Shown here in pieces: positions 51,055 to 59,290 of a DNA stretch of 64,000 nucleotides. Source of the DNA: Novosphingobium sp. (GTDB lineage Bacteria > Pseudomonadota > Alphaproteobacteria > Sphingomonadales > Sphingomonadaceae); the NCBI GenBank assembly GCA_024236215.1, contig JACKKX010000002.1:248001-312000 (forward strand). The letters run 5' to 3'. Both the position numbers and the translations under genes were made by a program. The notes beneath the pieces are model-generated. The model made no database searches and was not told the origin of the DNA. It saw nothing but the letters and a program-made list of their open reading frames with translations. Positions within the stretch are counted from its first letter, which is position 1, and the number at the start of each line of letters is the position of its first letter.

Positions 51055-53751
51055 TCAGTACTTGACGCGGAGACGCGCGTACCAGAACCCGCCGTTGATC
51101 CCGAACGGTCCGCCCGAACGCGGATAGATCGAGCCGTTGTCGAGGCTGTTGGTCAACGAATAAATCCGGTTGTCGACCGTGGCCATGATCTTGTCGGGGT
51201 AGGTGTTGAACAGATTGTTCGCGCCCACCGTCAGCGTGTAGTGATCCATGAAGGTGTAGCTGACGTCGAGATCGGTGATGAACTTGGCACCGAAATGCTG
51301 CCCATCGATGATCGTGGCGCCAGAGATGTTGCCCTGACGGATCGGGTAGTCGTTCGAATCGCGCCATTCGCCGTAGTAGCTTTCCCGCAGGTTGAGCGTG
51401 AAATCGCCCAGCTGCCAGTTGGCCGAGAAGTTGGCGCGATGGTTGGGTGCCAGATACTGGATGTCGATCAGCTGCGTGGCACCGATCACACCCGGATCGA
51501 AGCGGGTCACCTTGCTCTTGTTGTAGTTGTAGGCGAGCGTCAGGTTGAGCTTTCCGCCAGCCAGCCCGGTCTTGTAGGTGAAGACCGCGTCGAGACCCTT
51601 GGTGATGGTGTCGAAGCCGTTGGTGAAGTACTGAACCGCACCGCCAACGCCCACACCGGCCAGATCGGGTTCCGCAACAAGGTCAGCCGCCGTGACGGTG
51701 AAGTTCTGCGAGATGCCGATGCGGTTCTTCACCTTGATCGAATAGGCATCGAAGGTGAAGGTGAAGTTGCTCGACGGATCGACCACGAAGCCGAGGCCGA
51801 AGTTGGTCGAACGTTCGGGCCGCAGCGACTTGGCGCCATAGTACTGCGCGATCGAGCTGGTCACCGGATAGGTGCCCACCTGGACCTGATTGCCCTGCAG
51901 GAAGGTAGTGGTCAGCACCTGCACGTTGTTCTGGCCCGGCGAGGGAGCGTGGAAACCTGTGCCCACGGTGCCGCGCAGCGAGAACGCGTCGGTGATGTGC
52001 CAGATGCCGTTCAGCTTGGACACGAAGGCATCGCCGAAGCTCGAATAGTGCTCATAGCGGGCGGCCACGCCCATCGAGAACTTTTCGGTCAGATCGCCTT
52101 CGAGGCCGGCATAGACACCGTAGCCGTTCTGACTGTGCTTGCCGGCAAAGGTCGGGCTGGTGCCGCCATAGCCGCTCGCCGCCGGAGGCATGGTGACGGT
52201 CGAATCCAGAACATAGACACCGGCCGTCGTCTCGCGGTAAAGATTCTGCACCGCATAGGGCCCGCCAGCATAGGACTGCAGGTCACCCTCGGTCGCCTCA
52301 TAGCTTTCGTGGCGGTATTCTGCACCGAACGAGAGGGTCAGCGGGCTGGCGAAGCCAACGTCGAGATCCTTGGCGAGATCGAGGTTCACATCGAGTTCGC
52401 GCTGGATCAGCTTGCCGAATTCGAACTCGGTCTGGGTGGTCGGACCGAACGAGGGGCTGAGCGAATCGTACATCGACAGGTCGAGCTGGTTCTTGCTCAG
52501 CGTGGCCGACAGGTCATACTTGAGCGAGCTTGCATCTCCACCCTTGAAGCCCAGCGTGCCCCAGGCCTGATCGGTCACGCCGACAAAGCGCGGGGTGAAG
52601 CCGGCCGGATAGAGCGTGGTGAAGTTATAGGTCTGCTGCGTGCCGGCCAGGTTGCTCTTGACGTATCCGGTCGAAGGGCAGGTGGCATTGCCGGTCGGGC
52701 ACTTGGTCAGATAGATCGGGTGCGAGAACGCCGAGTTGGCGCCGAGCGTGCGGGTCGAAGTGGTCGTCCCGTCATAGTATTGGAACCCGGTCAGTGAAAC
52801 CGAAGGGCGATAGTTGAAGCTCTGATCCGCCTTGGAATGCGCGAAGTTCGCCATCAGGTAGATCTGGGCATTTTCACCCACATCGAAGCCCGAATTGAGC
52901 ATCACCTTCCAGCCGTGGCTGGGCGAGGAACCCCAGATCTGCACCGGCCCCGGATAGTTGGGCAGCTGCGAGGCAAGCGAGGGGTTCGCCGCTGCGAAAG
53001 CCACCGCCCAGGGGCGGGTCGCGCCGCGGCTGGTGCCATCGCTGTCCGAATATTCGGCTGCCACGTTGACGAAACCGGCATCGCCCAGCTTGACGCCGAC
53101 GTCGCCCGAGATCTGCCAGGTGTCGCCATCGCCGCCGTTGTCGAAGTTCTGACCGAACAGCGCCTGGAGTTCGATCCCCTCGTCGCTGCGCAGGCCGTAG
53201 TTGAGCACGCCGCCGATCGCGTCCGAACCGTACTGGGCGGTCGCGCCGTCGCGCAGGATCTGGAGGTTGGAGATCGCGATCGCCGGGATCGAGGAAATGT
53301 CCGAACCTTGCGAGCCGAACGAAAGCGCGGTGTCACCGCCCGAATAGACCTGGACCAGCGCCGAACGGTTGAAGCGCTTGCCGTTCATCATCACCAGGAT
53401 TTCGTCGGCCGGGAGGCCGCGCAGCGAAGGTGCGCGCACGAAGGTCGAGGCGTCGGAGATGGTGTTCTGCGGAACGAAGAACGAGGGGACCACGTTCTTG
53501 ACCGCATCGAGCATGTTGGCGGTCGGCTGCGCAGTCAGTTCCGCCGAGCTGATCACGTCGACCGGCGAAGCCGAGTCCGTCACCGTACGGTCGGTACGGC
53601 GGGTGCCGATCACGACGATGCTTTCGGCGGAGGCGGCATCGTCAGCCGATTCCTGGGCCAGCGCCACATCGGACCACATCAAAGTGCCGATAAGCGCAGT
53701 CGTCGCCGCAAGCATCGCGCGCTTGCTGCGGTTTGAATTGCGATAGTTCAT
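51055..53751 (-). CDS. TonB-dependent outer-membrane receptor
   Basis: An 898-residue outer-membrane gated channel for scarce nutrients such as iron chelates, vitamins or sugars. A signal peptide (about 1-32, ATTALIGTLMWSDVALAQ) is followed by the plug (IVVIGTRRTDRTVTDSASPV, FVRAPSLRGLPADEILVMMNGKRF) and a 22-stranded barrel, ending in an aromatic residue (RLRVKY). The substrate cannot be set from sequence. It is monocistronic in the window. The 218-base gap upstream contains TTGACA near 53880 on the minus strand, without a clear -10 box, and a repeat of TGTTGC. Confidence 0.95.
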   Translation of the reverse strand: MNYRNSNRSKRAMLAATTALIGTLMWSDVALAQESADDAASAESIVVIGTRRTDRTVTDSASPVDVISSAELTAQPTANMLDAVKNVVPSFFVPQNTISDASTFVRAPSLRGLPADEILVMMNGKRFNRSALVQVYSGGDTALSFGSQGSDISSIPAIAISNLQILRDGATAQYGSDAIGGVLNYGLRSDEGIELQALFGQNFDNGGDGDTWQISGDVGVKLGDAGFVNVAAEYSDSDGTSRGATRPWAVAFAAANPSLASQLPNYPGPVQIWGSSPSHGWKVMLNSGFDVGENAQIYLMANFAHSKADQSFNYRPSVSLTGFQYYDGTTTSTRTLGANSAFSHPIYLTKCPTGNATCPSTGYVKSNLAGTQQTYNFTTLYPAGFTPRFVGVTDQAWGTLGFKGGDASSLKYDLSATLSKNQLDLSMYDSLSPSFGPTTQTEFEFGKLIQRELDVNLDLAKDLDVGFASPLTLSFGAEYRHESYEATEGDLQSYAGGPYAVQNLYRETTAGVYVLDSTVTMPPAASGYGGTSPTFAGKHSQNGYGVYAGLEGDLTEKFSMGVAARYEHYSSFGDAFVSKLNGIWHITDAFSLRGTVGTGFHAPSPGQNNVQVLTTTFLQGNQVQVGTYPVTSSIAQYYGAKSLRPERSTNFGLGFVVDPSSNFTFTFDAYSIKVKNRIGISQNFTVTAADLVAEPDLAGVGVGGAVQYFTNGFDTITKGLDAVFTYKTGLAGGKLNLTLAYNYNKSKVTRFDPGVIGATQLIDIQYLAPNHRANFSANWQLGDFTLNLRESYYGEWRDSNDYPIRQGNISGATIIDGQHFGAKFITDLDVSYTFMDHYTLTVGANNLFNTYPDKIMATVDNRIYSLTNSLDNGSIYPRSGGPFGINGGFWYARLRVKY

Positions 53752-53969
53752 TGATCACCTCTCTAACGGAGTTCGTACTGGCCTTGCTGGCCCCTGTTTG
53801 ACCCGAAGCCGACGGAACGAAATCCCGCCACCCCATGTTGCAAGGCACAACGGGATTTGGGCACTTTTGTTGCGTCGATGTCAATGTGGCGGGCAGATTC
53901 CTGCACGAATCGCGATCAGATCGTGGCCGTAGTGCCACACTTTTCCCGTTCTGCAGTTGCGAAGTGCGG

Positions 53970-55379
53970 CTATCCGAGCGTTTCAAGCAATTTGGCCGCG
54001 TATTGCGAAAGCGTATCGTCGCGCGCCCCCATCACGACGATCCGGTCGCCCGGACGGGAAAGCTTGCGCACAAGTCCGGCGCAATCCTCGCGCGAGGGCA
54101 CATATTCGGCCTTGCCTCCAGCCTCGCGGATGAGCTCGACGATACGCTCGCTGCCCACACTGCGATCGACCGTTCCGCCGAAATAGACCGGATCGCACAG
54201 CACGGTCAGATCGTCGGCGCCGAGTTCGCGGGCGAAGGTCTGCGCCAGTTCGCTGCCCATCTGGCGCAAGGGCCCATAGCCATGCGGCTGGAAAAAGGCG
54301 ATCACCCGCCCGGGGTGTGCCTTGAGTGTCCGCAGGGTCGCCGCGACCTTGTCGGGATTGTGGCCGAAATCGTCGATCACCGTGATCCCGCCCGGCGAGG
54401 TGCCGATCACATCGAAACGCCGGGAAAGGCCTGCATAGCTTGTCAGCGCGTCGACCGCCTCGGCCACCGGAACGCCGACTGCATTGGCCGCGGCAATCGC
54501 GGCGAGCGCATTGGCAAGGTTGTGGCGCCCGGGCACTTCGAGCACCAGCGGATGCGCCGTGCCTTCGCGCCGATCGATCACCGTTGCCGAGATCGACAGC
54601 GGCCCCTCCGCAACCGTATCGGCGAAGACGCCAATCTGGGCCGCGGGGTGGTTGAGGCCGAAAGTCAGCACGGGAGTATAGACCGGGGCAAGCGCGGCCG
54701 CTTCGGGATCGTCGATGTTGACCACGGCGATATCGGCGGCGCGCAGAAAATCGCCGAACAGGCCGCGCAGCTCCTCCATCGATTTATGATCGAGACTGAC
54801 GTTGAGCAGAACCGCCGCCTTGGGACGATAGAGCGCGATCGAGCCGTCGCTTTCATCCACCTCGGAAACGAACACGTCGCCCTTGCCAACGCGGGCGCTG
54901 GCGAACGGATTTTCGGGCGAGGCGAAGTTCTTCATCACCGCGCCGTTCATGATCGTCGGATCGCGCCCGGCCTGCGCCAGGATCCAGCCGGTCATGCCGG
55001 TAACCGTGCTTTTTCCGCTGGTTCCGCCGACCGCGATGCCCTGAGGTGCGGCGTTGAACAGGCGGGCCAGCAGCTCGGCCCGGCTCATCCGCGCGCATCC
55101 CAGCTCGCGGGCGCGGACCACCTCGGGCACATTGTCTTCCACCGCCGCCGAGGCGACCAGCACCTGATCGGCGGAAACAATTCCGCTGCCGTCCTGCGGA
55201 AACAAGTGAATGCCCAGACTTTCCAGCCAGGCGAACTTTTCCGGCGAACGCCCCTGATCGCGGCTGCGGTCCGAGCCGGCCACCTGCGCGCCATGCCCCT
55301 TGAGGATCAGCGCCAGCGGCAGCATGCCCGAACCGCCGATGCCGCAGAAGAACCAGGGGTGATTGGTGAGTTCGCTCAT
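53970..55379 (-). CDS. Mur ligase family protein (MurC/Mpl-like)
   Basis: A 469-residue ATP-dependent ligase with the three-domain Mur layout. The N-terminal Rossmann segment is FFCGIGGSGMLPLALILKGHGAQVAGSD, the P-loop is GGTSGKSTVT (118-125, with Ser in place of the usual His in THGKTT), and SEVDESDGS and VIDDFGHNPDKVAATL are catalytic-domain and C-terminal motifs. Its neighbour ldcA acts on recovered murein tripeptides. Mpl joins such peptides to UDP-MurNAc in recycling, so an Mpl-like role is plausible; MurC or another ligase are alternatives. The ATG at 55379 (MSELTNHPWFF) is preferred; a start at 55490 overlaps the divergent ldcA promoter. Confidence 0.8.
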   Translation of the reverse strand: MSELTNHPWFFCGIGGSGMLPLALILKGHGAQVAGSDRSRDQGRSPEKFAWLESLGIHLFPQDGSGIVSADQVLVASAAVEDNVPEVVRARELGCARMSRAELLARLFNAAPQGIAVGGTSGKSTVTGMTGWILAQAGRDPTIMNGAVMKNFASPENPFASARVGKGDVFVSEVDESDGSIALYRPKAAVLLNVSLDHKSMEELRGLFGDFLRAADIAVVNIDDPEAAALAPVYTPVLTFGLNHPAAQIGVFADTVAEGPLSISATVIDRREGTAHPLVLEVPGRHNLANALAAIAAANAVGVPVAEAVDALTSYAGLSRRFDVIGTSPGGITVIDDFGHNPDKVAATLRTLKAHPGRVIAFFQPHGYGPLRQMGSELAQTFARELGADDLTVLCDPVYFGGTVDRSVGSERIVELIREAGGKAEYVPSREDCAGLVRKLSRPGDRIVVMGARDDTLSQYAAKLLETLG

Positions 55380-55398
55380 CGCCAACCCGGTATGCGGC

Positions 55399-55426
55399 CT
55401 TGCGCGCGATGACAACCGGGTTAGGA
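55399..55426 (+). promoter_or_regulatory. Predicted promoter of ldcA
   Basis: CTTGCG (55399-55404), a 16-base spacer and TTAGGA (55421-55426) end 6 bases before the ATG at 55433, so the start of transcription would fall at the start codon. TTAGGAAGAAG could equally act as a ribosome binding site of a longer message. Confidence 0.4.
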
Positions 55427-55432
55427 AGAAGA

Positions 55433-56242
55433 ATGCTCCGCATCGCGATCTGCGCCCCGTCGACCCCGCTGACCAGCGAAGATGCCGCACGGGTAAGCGC
55501 GCTGGCCGAAGCCGAGTTTCCGGGCCTTTCGTTGCATTTCCATCCCCAGTGCTTTGCCAGCAGCGGCCACTTTGCCGGGCCGGACGACATGCGGTGCGAG
55601 GCCTTCGTCGAATGCGCCAACGATCCCGGCTTCGATGCGGTGTGGTTCGCGCGCGGCGGTTATGGCGCGGTCAGGATCGCGGAGGATGCGCTGGGGCTGC
55701 TTGCGCCCGAGGCGGAGCGCAAGACCTATCTGGGCTATTCGGATGCCGGAACTTTGCTGGGCGGGCTCTACCGGGGGCGGATCGGCAGGCAGGTCCACGC
55801 GCCGATGCCGGGCGACATCCGCCGCGATGGCGGTGAGGAGGCAGTGCGGCGCACCCTGGCGTTCCTGTGCGGCGATCACTCCGGGCTGGAACCCGCGCCG
55901 GATCAGCACCCGGTGGCGGCGTTCAACCTGATGACGCTGGCCATGCTTTGCGGCACCCCGCTGATGCCCGGGCTGGCGGGCCATGTGGTGATGGTCGAGG
56001 AAGTCAGCGAATGCCTCTACGCGGTTGACCGGCTGTTCTTCCATGTCACCGCGCATTTGGGCGGCGCGGCAGGACTGCGGCTGGGGCGGATCAGTCAGGT
56101 GCCGGAAAACGATCGCCCGTTCGGCCAAGATGCAGAGGAAATCGCTCGCTTCTGGTGCGATCGCCACGCGATTCCCTTCCTGGGCCGGGCCGATATCGGC
56201 CACGATGCTGCCAACAGGATCGTACCCTTCGGGCTTGCGTGA
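55433..56242 (+). CDS. ldcA: LD-carboxypeptidase (peptidase S66)
   Basis: LdcA removes the terminal D-alanine from murein tetrapeptides in the cytoplasm. The 269 residues contain the nucleophile motif GYSDAGTLL with Ser103, the N-terminal WFARGGYGAVRIAEDAL and a late His in DIGHDAANRIVPF. AGGAAGAAG precedes the ATG at 55433. It is divergent from the Mur ligase gene, and together with ampG and the PGRP-fold amidase it fits peptidoglycan recycling. Confidence 0.92.
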   Translation: MLRIAICAPSTPLTSEDAARVSALAEAEFPGLSLHFHPQCFASSGHFAGPDDMRCEAFVECANDPGFDAVWFARGGYGAVRIAEDALGLLAPEAERKTYLGYSDAGTLLGGLYRGRIGRQVHAPMPGDIRRDGGEEAVRRTLAFLCGDHSGLEPAPDQHPVAAFNLMTLAMLCGTPLMPGLAGHVVMVEEVSECLYAVDRLFFHVTAHLGGAAGLRLGRISQVPENDRPFGQDAEEIARFWCDRHAIPFLGRADIGHDAANRIVPFGLA

Positions 56243-56287
56243 AGCGCGGCGCGGCAATAACCGCGCCTGCAAATCAGGAGGGAAGAA

Positions 56288-57223
56288 ATGCGAGCATTCG
56301 TTTTTCCGGGGCAGGGCAGCCAGAAGGTCGGCATGGGCGTGGACCTGGCCGAAGCCAGCGCGGTTGCCCGCGAAGTATTCGAGGAAGTCGACGATGCGCT
56401 CGGGCAGAAGCTTTCCGCAATCATGCGCGAAGGGCCTGACGATGTCCTGACCCTGACCGAAAATGCCCAGCCGGCGATCATGGCCAATGCCATAGCGGTG
56501 CTGCGGGTGCTGGAAAAGGAAGGCGGTGTCGCGCTGGCCGACAAGTGCGATTTCGTCGCCGGGCACAGCCTGGGTGAATACACCGCGTTGTGCGCTGCGG
56601 GGGCCTTCAGTCTGGCCGATACTGCGCGGCTGCTCAAGCTGCGCGGGCAAGCGATGCAGGCCGCCGTGCCGGTGGGCGTGGGGGCGATGTGCGCGCTGCT
56701 CGGCGCCGATATCGACAAGGCGCAAAAGCTGGCCGATGCCGCCGCCGAAGGGGATGTCTGCACCGTTGCCAATGACAACGATCCCGGTCAGGTCGTGCTT
56801 TCCGGGCACAAGGCGGCGATCGAGCGTGCCGTGGCCATGGTCAAGGAGTTCGAGATCAAGCGCGGGGTGTTGCTGCCGGTATCGGCGCCGTTCCATTGCC
56901 CGCTGATGCAAGGCGCCGCCGATGCGATGGCCGACGCGCTGGGCAAGACCCCGCCGGGTCCGCTGCGGGTGCCGCTGTTCGCCAACGTTACCGCCAGCAT
57001 GGTCAGCGATCCGGCCGAGGTCTCGCGGCTACTGGTCGAACAGGTCTGCGGGCGGGTGCGCTGGCGCGAAAGCGTGATCGCGATGCAAGCGGCCGGGGTG
57101 GACAGCTTCGTCGAACTGGGCGGCAAGGTGCTCGGCCCGATGATCGGCCGCAGTGTCGCCGACGTGTCGGTTGTCAGCGTAGTTGGCATGGCCGATATTG
57201 AAGCGCTAGCCAAGGAGCTTTGA
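56288..57223 (+). CDS. fabD: Malonyl-CoA:ACP transacylase
   Basis: FabD moves malonyl groups from CoA to acyl carrier protein. The 311 residues start MRAFVFPGQGSQKVGM, contain the active-site AGHSLGEYTA with Ser94, and the later SAPFHCPLMQ with the catalytic His. AGGAGGGA precedes the ATG at 56288. fabG follows after 3 bases. Confidence 0.97.
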   Translation: MRAFVFPGQGSQKVGMGVDLAEASAVAREVFEEVDDALGQKLSAIMREGPDDVLTLTENAQPAIMANAIAVLRVLEKEGGVALADKCDFVAGHSLGEYTALCAAGAFSLADTARLLKLRGQAMQAAVPVGVGAMCALLGADIDKAQKLADAAAEGDVCTVANDNDPGQVVLSGHKAAIERAVAMVKEFEIKRGVLLPVSAPFHCPLMQGAADAMADALGKTPPGPLRVPLFANVTASMVSDPAEVSRLLVEQVCGRVRWRESVIAMQAAGVDSFVELGGKVLGPMIGRSVADVSVVSVVGMADIEALAKEL

Positions 57224-57226
57224 GCA

Positions 57227-57991
57227 ATGGAACACCGTCTTTTCGACCTCACCGGAATGACCGCCCTCGTCACCGGCGCCGCCGGGGGGATAGGTTCGGC
57301 GATCAGTCATGCCCTTGCGCGGCAAGGCGCCCGGCTGGCGCTGTCGGGGACCAATCCGGCCAAGCTGCGGGCCTTTCGCGAGGAGCTGAACGACACCTAT
57401 GGTCACGACCATGTCGAGATCACCTGCGATCTTTCCAACGCCGAACAGGTCGAGCATCTGGTGCCCGCGACGGTCGATACGCTCGGCAAGATCGACATTC
57501 TGGTCAACAACGCCGGGATCACCCGCGACAACCTCGCCATGCGGATGAAGGACGAGGAATGGGACGCGGTGATCCGGGTCAACCTCGAAGCCGCGTTCCG
57601 GCTGATGCGCGCTGCCTGCAAGCCGATGATGAAGGCCCGCCACGGACGCATCATCACCATCACCAGCGTGGTCGGAGCGACCGGCAATCCAGGGCAGGTC
57701 AACTATGCCGCAGCCAAGGCCGGGCTGGTGGGGATGTCAAAATCGCTCGGGCAGGAAGTGGCGAGCCGCGGGATCACCGTGAACTGTGTTGCTCCCGGTT
57801 TCATCCGCACCGCGATGACCGATGGGCTGCCCGATGCCCAGAAAGAGGCGCTCAACGCGCGCATCCCGATGGGCCGGATGGGCGAGGGCGAGGATATCGG
57901 TGCGGCCGTTGCCTACCTCGCCAGCAACGAGGCGGGCTATGTCACCGGGCAGACCCTGCACGTCAACGGCGGCATGGCGATGATCTCCTGA
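57227..57991 (+). CDS. fabG: 3-oxoacyl-ACP reductase
   Basis: FabG reduces 3-oxoacyl-ACP with NADPH in fatty acid elongation. The 254-residue short-chain dehydrogenase has TGAAGGIGSAI, NNAGITRDNLAMRM, ITSVVGATGNPGQVNYAAAKAG (Ser, Tyr and Lys of the catalytic set) and VTGQTLHVNGGM. It pairs with fabD. acpP, which usually follows, is not present here; dnaN follows instead. Confidence 0.96.
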   Translation: MEHRLFDLTGMTALVTGAAGGIGSAISHALARQGARLALSGTNPAKLRAFREELNDTYGHDHVEITCDLSNAEQVEHLVPATVDTLGKIDILVNNAGITRDNLAMRMKDEEWDAVIRVNLEAAFRLMRAACKPMMKARHGRIITITSVVGATGNPGQVNYAAAKAGLVGMSKSLGQEVASRGITVNCVAPGFIRTAMTDGLPDAQKEALNARIPMGRMGEGEDIGAAVAYLASNEAGYVTGQTLHVNGGMAMIS

Positions 57992-58059
57992 GCGGCTGGA
58001 AGATTGCCGCGCAAACCGCGCATTTATCCCCAGATTTGCCGGAAAACCGGCACTTCGGC

Positions 58060-58087
58060 CTTGCCGCCCGGGCTGCTCGCGTTAAGG
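58060..58087 (+). promoter_or_regulatory. Predicted promoter of dnaN
   Basis: CTTGCC (58060-58065), a 16-base spacer and TTAAGG (58082-58087) resemble the other promoters. TTATCCCCA at 58024-58032, upstream, is one base from a DnaA box. The leader to dnaN is about 65 bases. Confidence 0.4.
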
Positions 58088-58156
58088 AAGTGAGACCGGT
58101 TTGACGGCGCGCTGGCCGACACATGGTCGCGCGCCCACAGGGGACACGAGCTGACC

Positions 58157-59275
58157 ATGAAGGCCACTATCGAACGCGCGACGCTCTTGAAGTGCCTGTC
58201 GCACGTCCAGTCTGTTGTCGAGCGCCGCAACACCATCCCGATCCTTTCCAACGTGCTGATCGAGGCCGCTGGCGACGGCACTGTCAGGGTCATGGCGACC
58301 GATCTCGATCTCCAGGTGGTCGAAACGCTGGGTGCGGTTTCGGTCGAGGCGCCGGGCGCGATCACGGTCTCGGCGCATCTGCTGTTCGATATCGCCCGCA
58401 AGCTCCCCGATGGCAGCCAGGTCAGCCTGGAAACCGCGGACAATCGCATGACGGTGAAGGCCGGGCGCAGCCGGTTCAGCCTGCCCACGCTCCCGCGTGA
58501 CGATTTCCCGATGATCGTCGAGGGCGATCTGCCCACCAGCTTCGAGATTTCGGCCGCCACCCTGGCCCAGCTGATCGATCGCACCCGCTTTGCGATCAGC
58601 ACCGAGGAAACCCGCTATTACCTCAACGGCATCTTCTTCCACGTCACCGATGAAGACCTGAAGGCTGCGGCGACCGACGGGCACCGTCTGGCCCGCTTCA
58701 CGATCAAGCGCCCCGATGGCGCCGAAGGCATGCCCGACGTGATCGTGCCGCGCAAATGCATCGCCGAGCTGCGCAAGCTGCTCGAAGAATCGCTCGATGC
58801 CAATGTGCTGGTCGATCTTTCGGCCAGCAAGGTGCGCTTCACCCTGGGCGGCGAAAACGGCGTGGTACTGACCAGCAAGCTGATCGACGGCACCTTCCCC
58901 GATTACAGCCGCGTGATCCCGACCGGCAACGACAAGCTGTTGAGGCTCGATCCCAAAAGCTTCTACGAAGGGGTCGATCGCGTCGCCACCATCGCCACCG
59001 AAAAGACCCGCGCGGTCAAGATGGCGCTGGAGAACGACAAGGTCACGCTTTCGGTCACCAGCCCGGACAACGGCACCGCCGCCGAGGAAGTCCCCGCCGA
59101 TTACAGCGCGCAGGGCTTCGAGATCGGCTTCAACGCCAATTACCTCAAGGATATCCTCGGCCAGATCGATGGCGATACGGTCGAACTACACCTCGCCGAT
59201 GCCGGCGCGCCAACGCTGATCCGCCAGGACGACAAGAGCCCCGCGCTCTACGTGCTGATGCCGATGCGGGTGTGA
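58157..59275 (+). CDS. dnaN: DNA polymerase III subunit beta (sliding clamp)
   Basis: DnaN is the ring that holds the replicase on DNA. The 372 residues have the three-domain clamp pattern: MKATIERATLLKCLSHVQSVVERRNTIPILSNVLIEA, then ATDGHRLARF, and the C-terminal PMRV that binds partner peptides. The ATG at 58157 is clear. It is not beside dnaA in this window, as is usual in alphaproteobacteria, but follows fabD-fabG. Confidence 0.98.
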   Translation: MKATIERATLLKCLSHVQSVVERRNTIPILSNVLIEAAGDGTVRVMATDLDLQVVETLGAVSVEAPGAITVSAHLLFDIARKLPDGSQVSLETADNRMTVKAGRSRFSLPTLPRDDFPMIVEGDLPTSFEISAATLAQLIDRTRFAISTEETRYYLNGIFFHVTDEDLKAAATDGHRLARFTIKRPDGAEGMPDVIVPRKCIAELRKLLEESLDANVLVDLSASKVRFTLGGENGVVLTSKLIDGTFPDYSRVIPTGNDKLLRLDPKSFYEGVDRVATIATEKTRAVKMALENDKVTLSVTSPDNGTAAEEVPADYSAQGFEIGFNANYLKDILGQIDGDTVELHLADAGAPTLIRQDDKSPALYVLMPMRV

Positions 59276-59290
59276 TGGAAGGGCGGCGGC

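Noticed and set aside
58024-58032. TTATCCCCA near dnaN as a replication origin marker
   Set aside because: A single near-match to a DnaA box, with no cluster of boxes, no AT-rich unwinding region and no dnaA beside it, does not support an origin.
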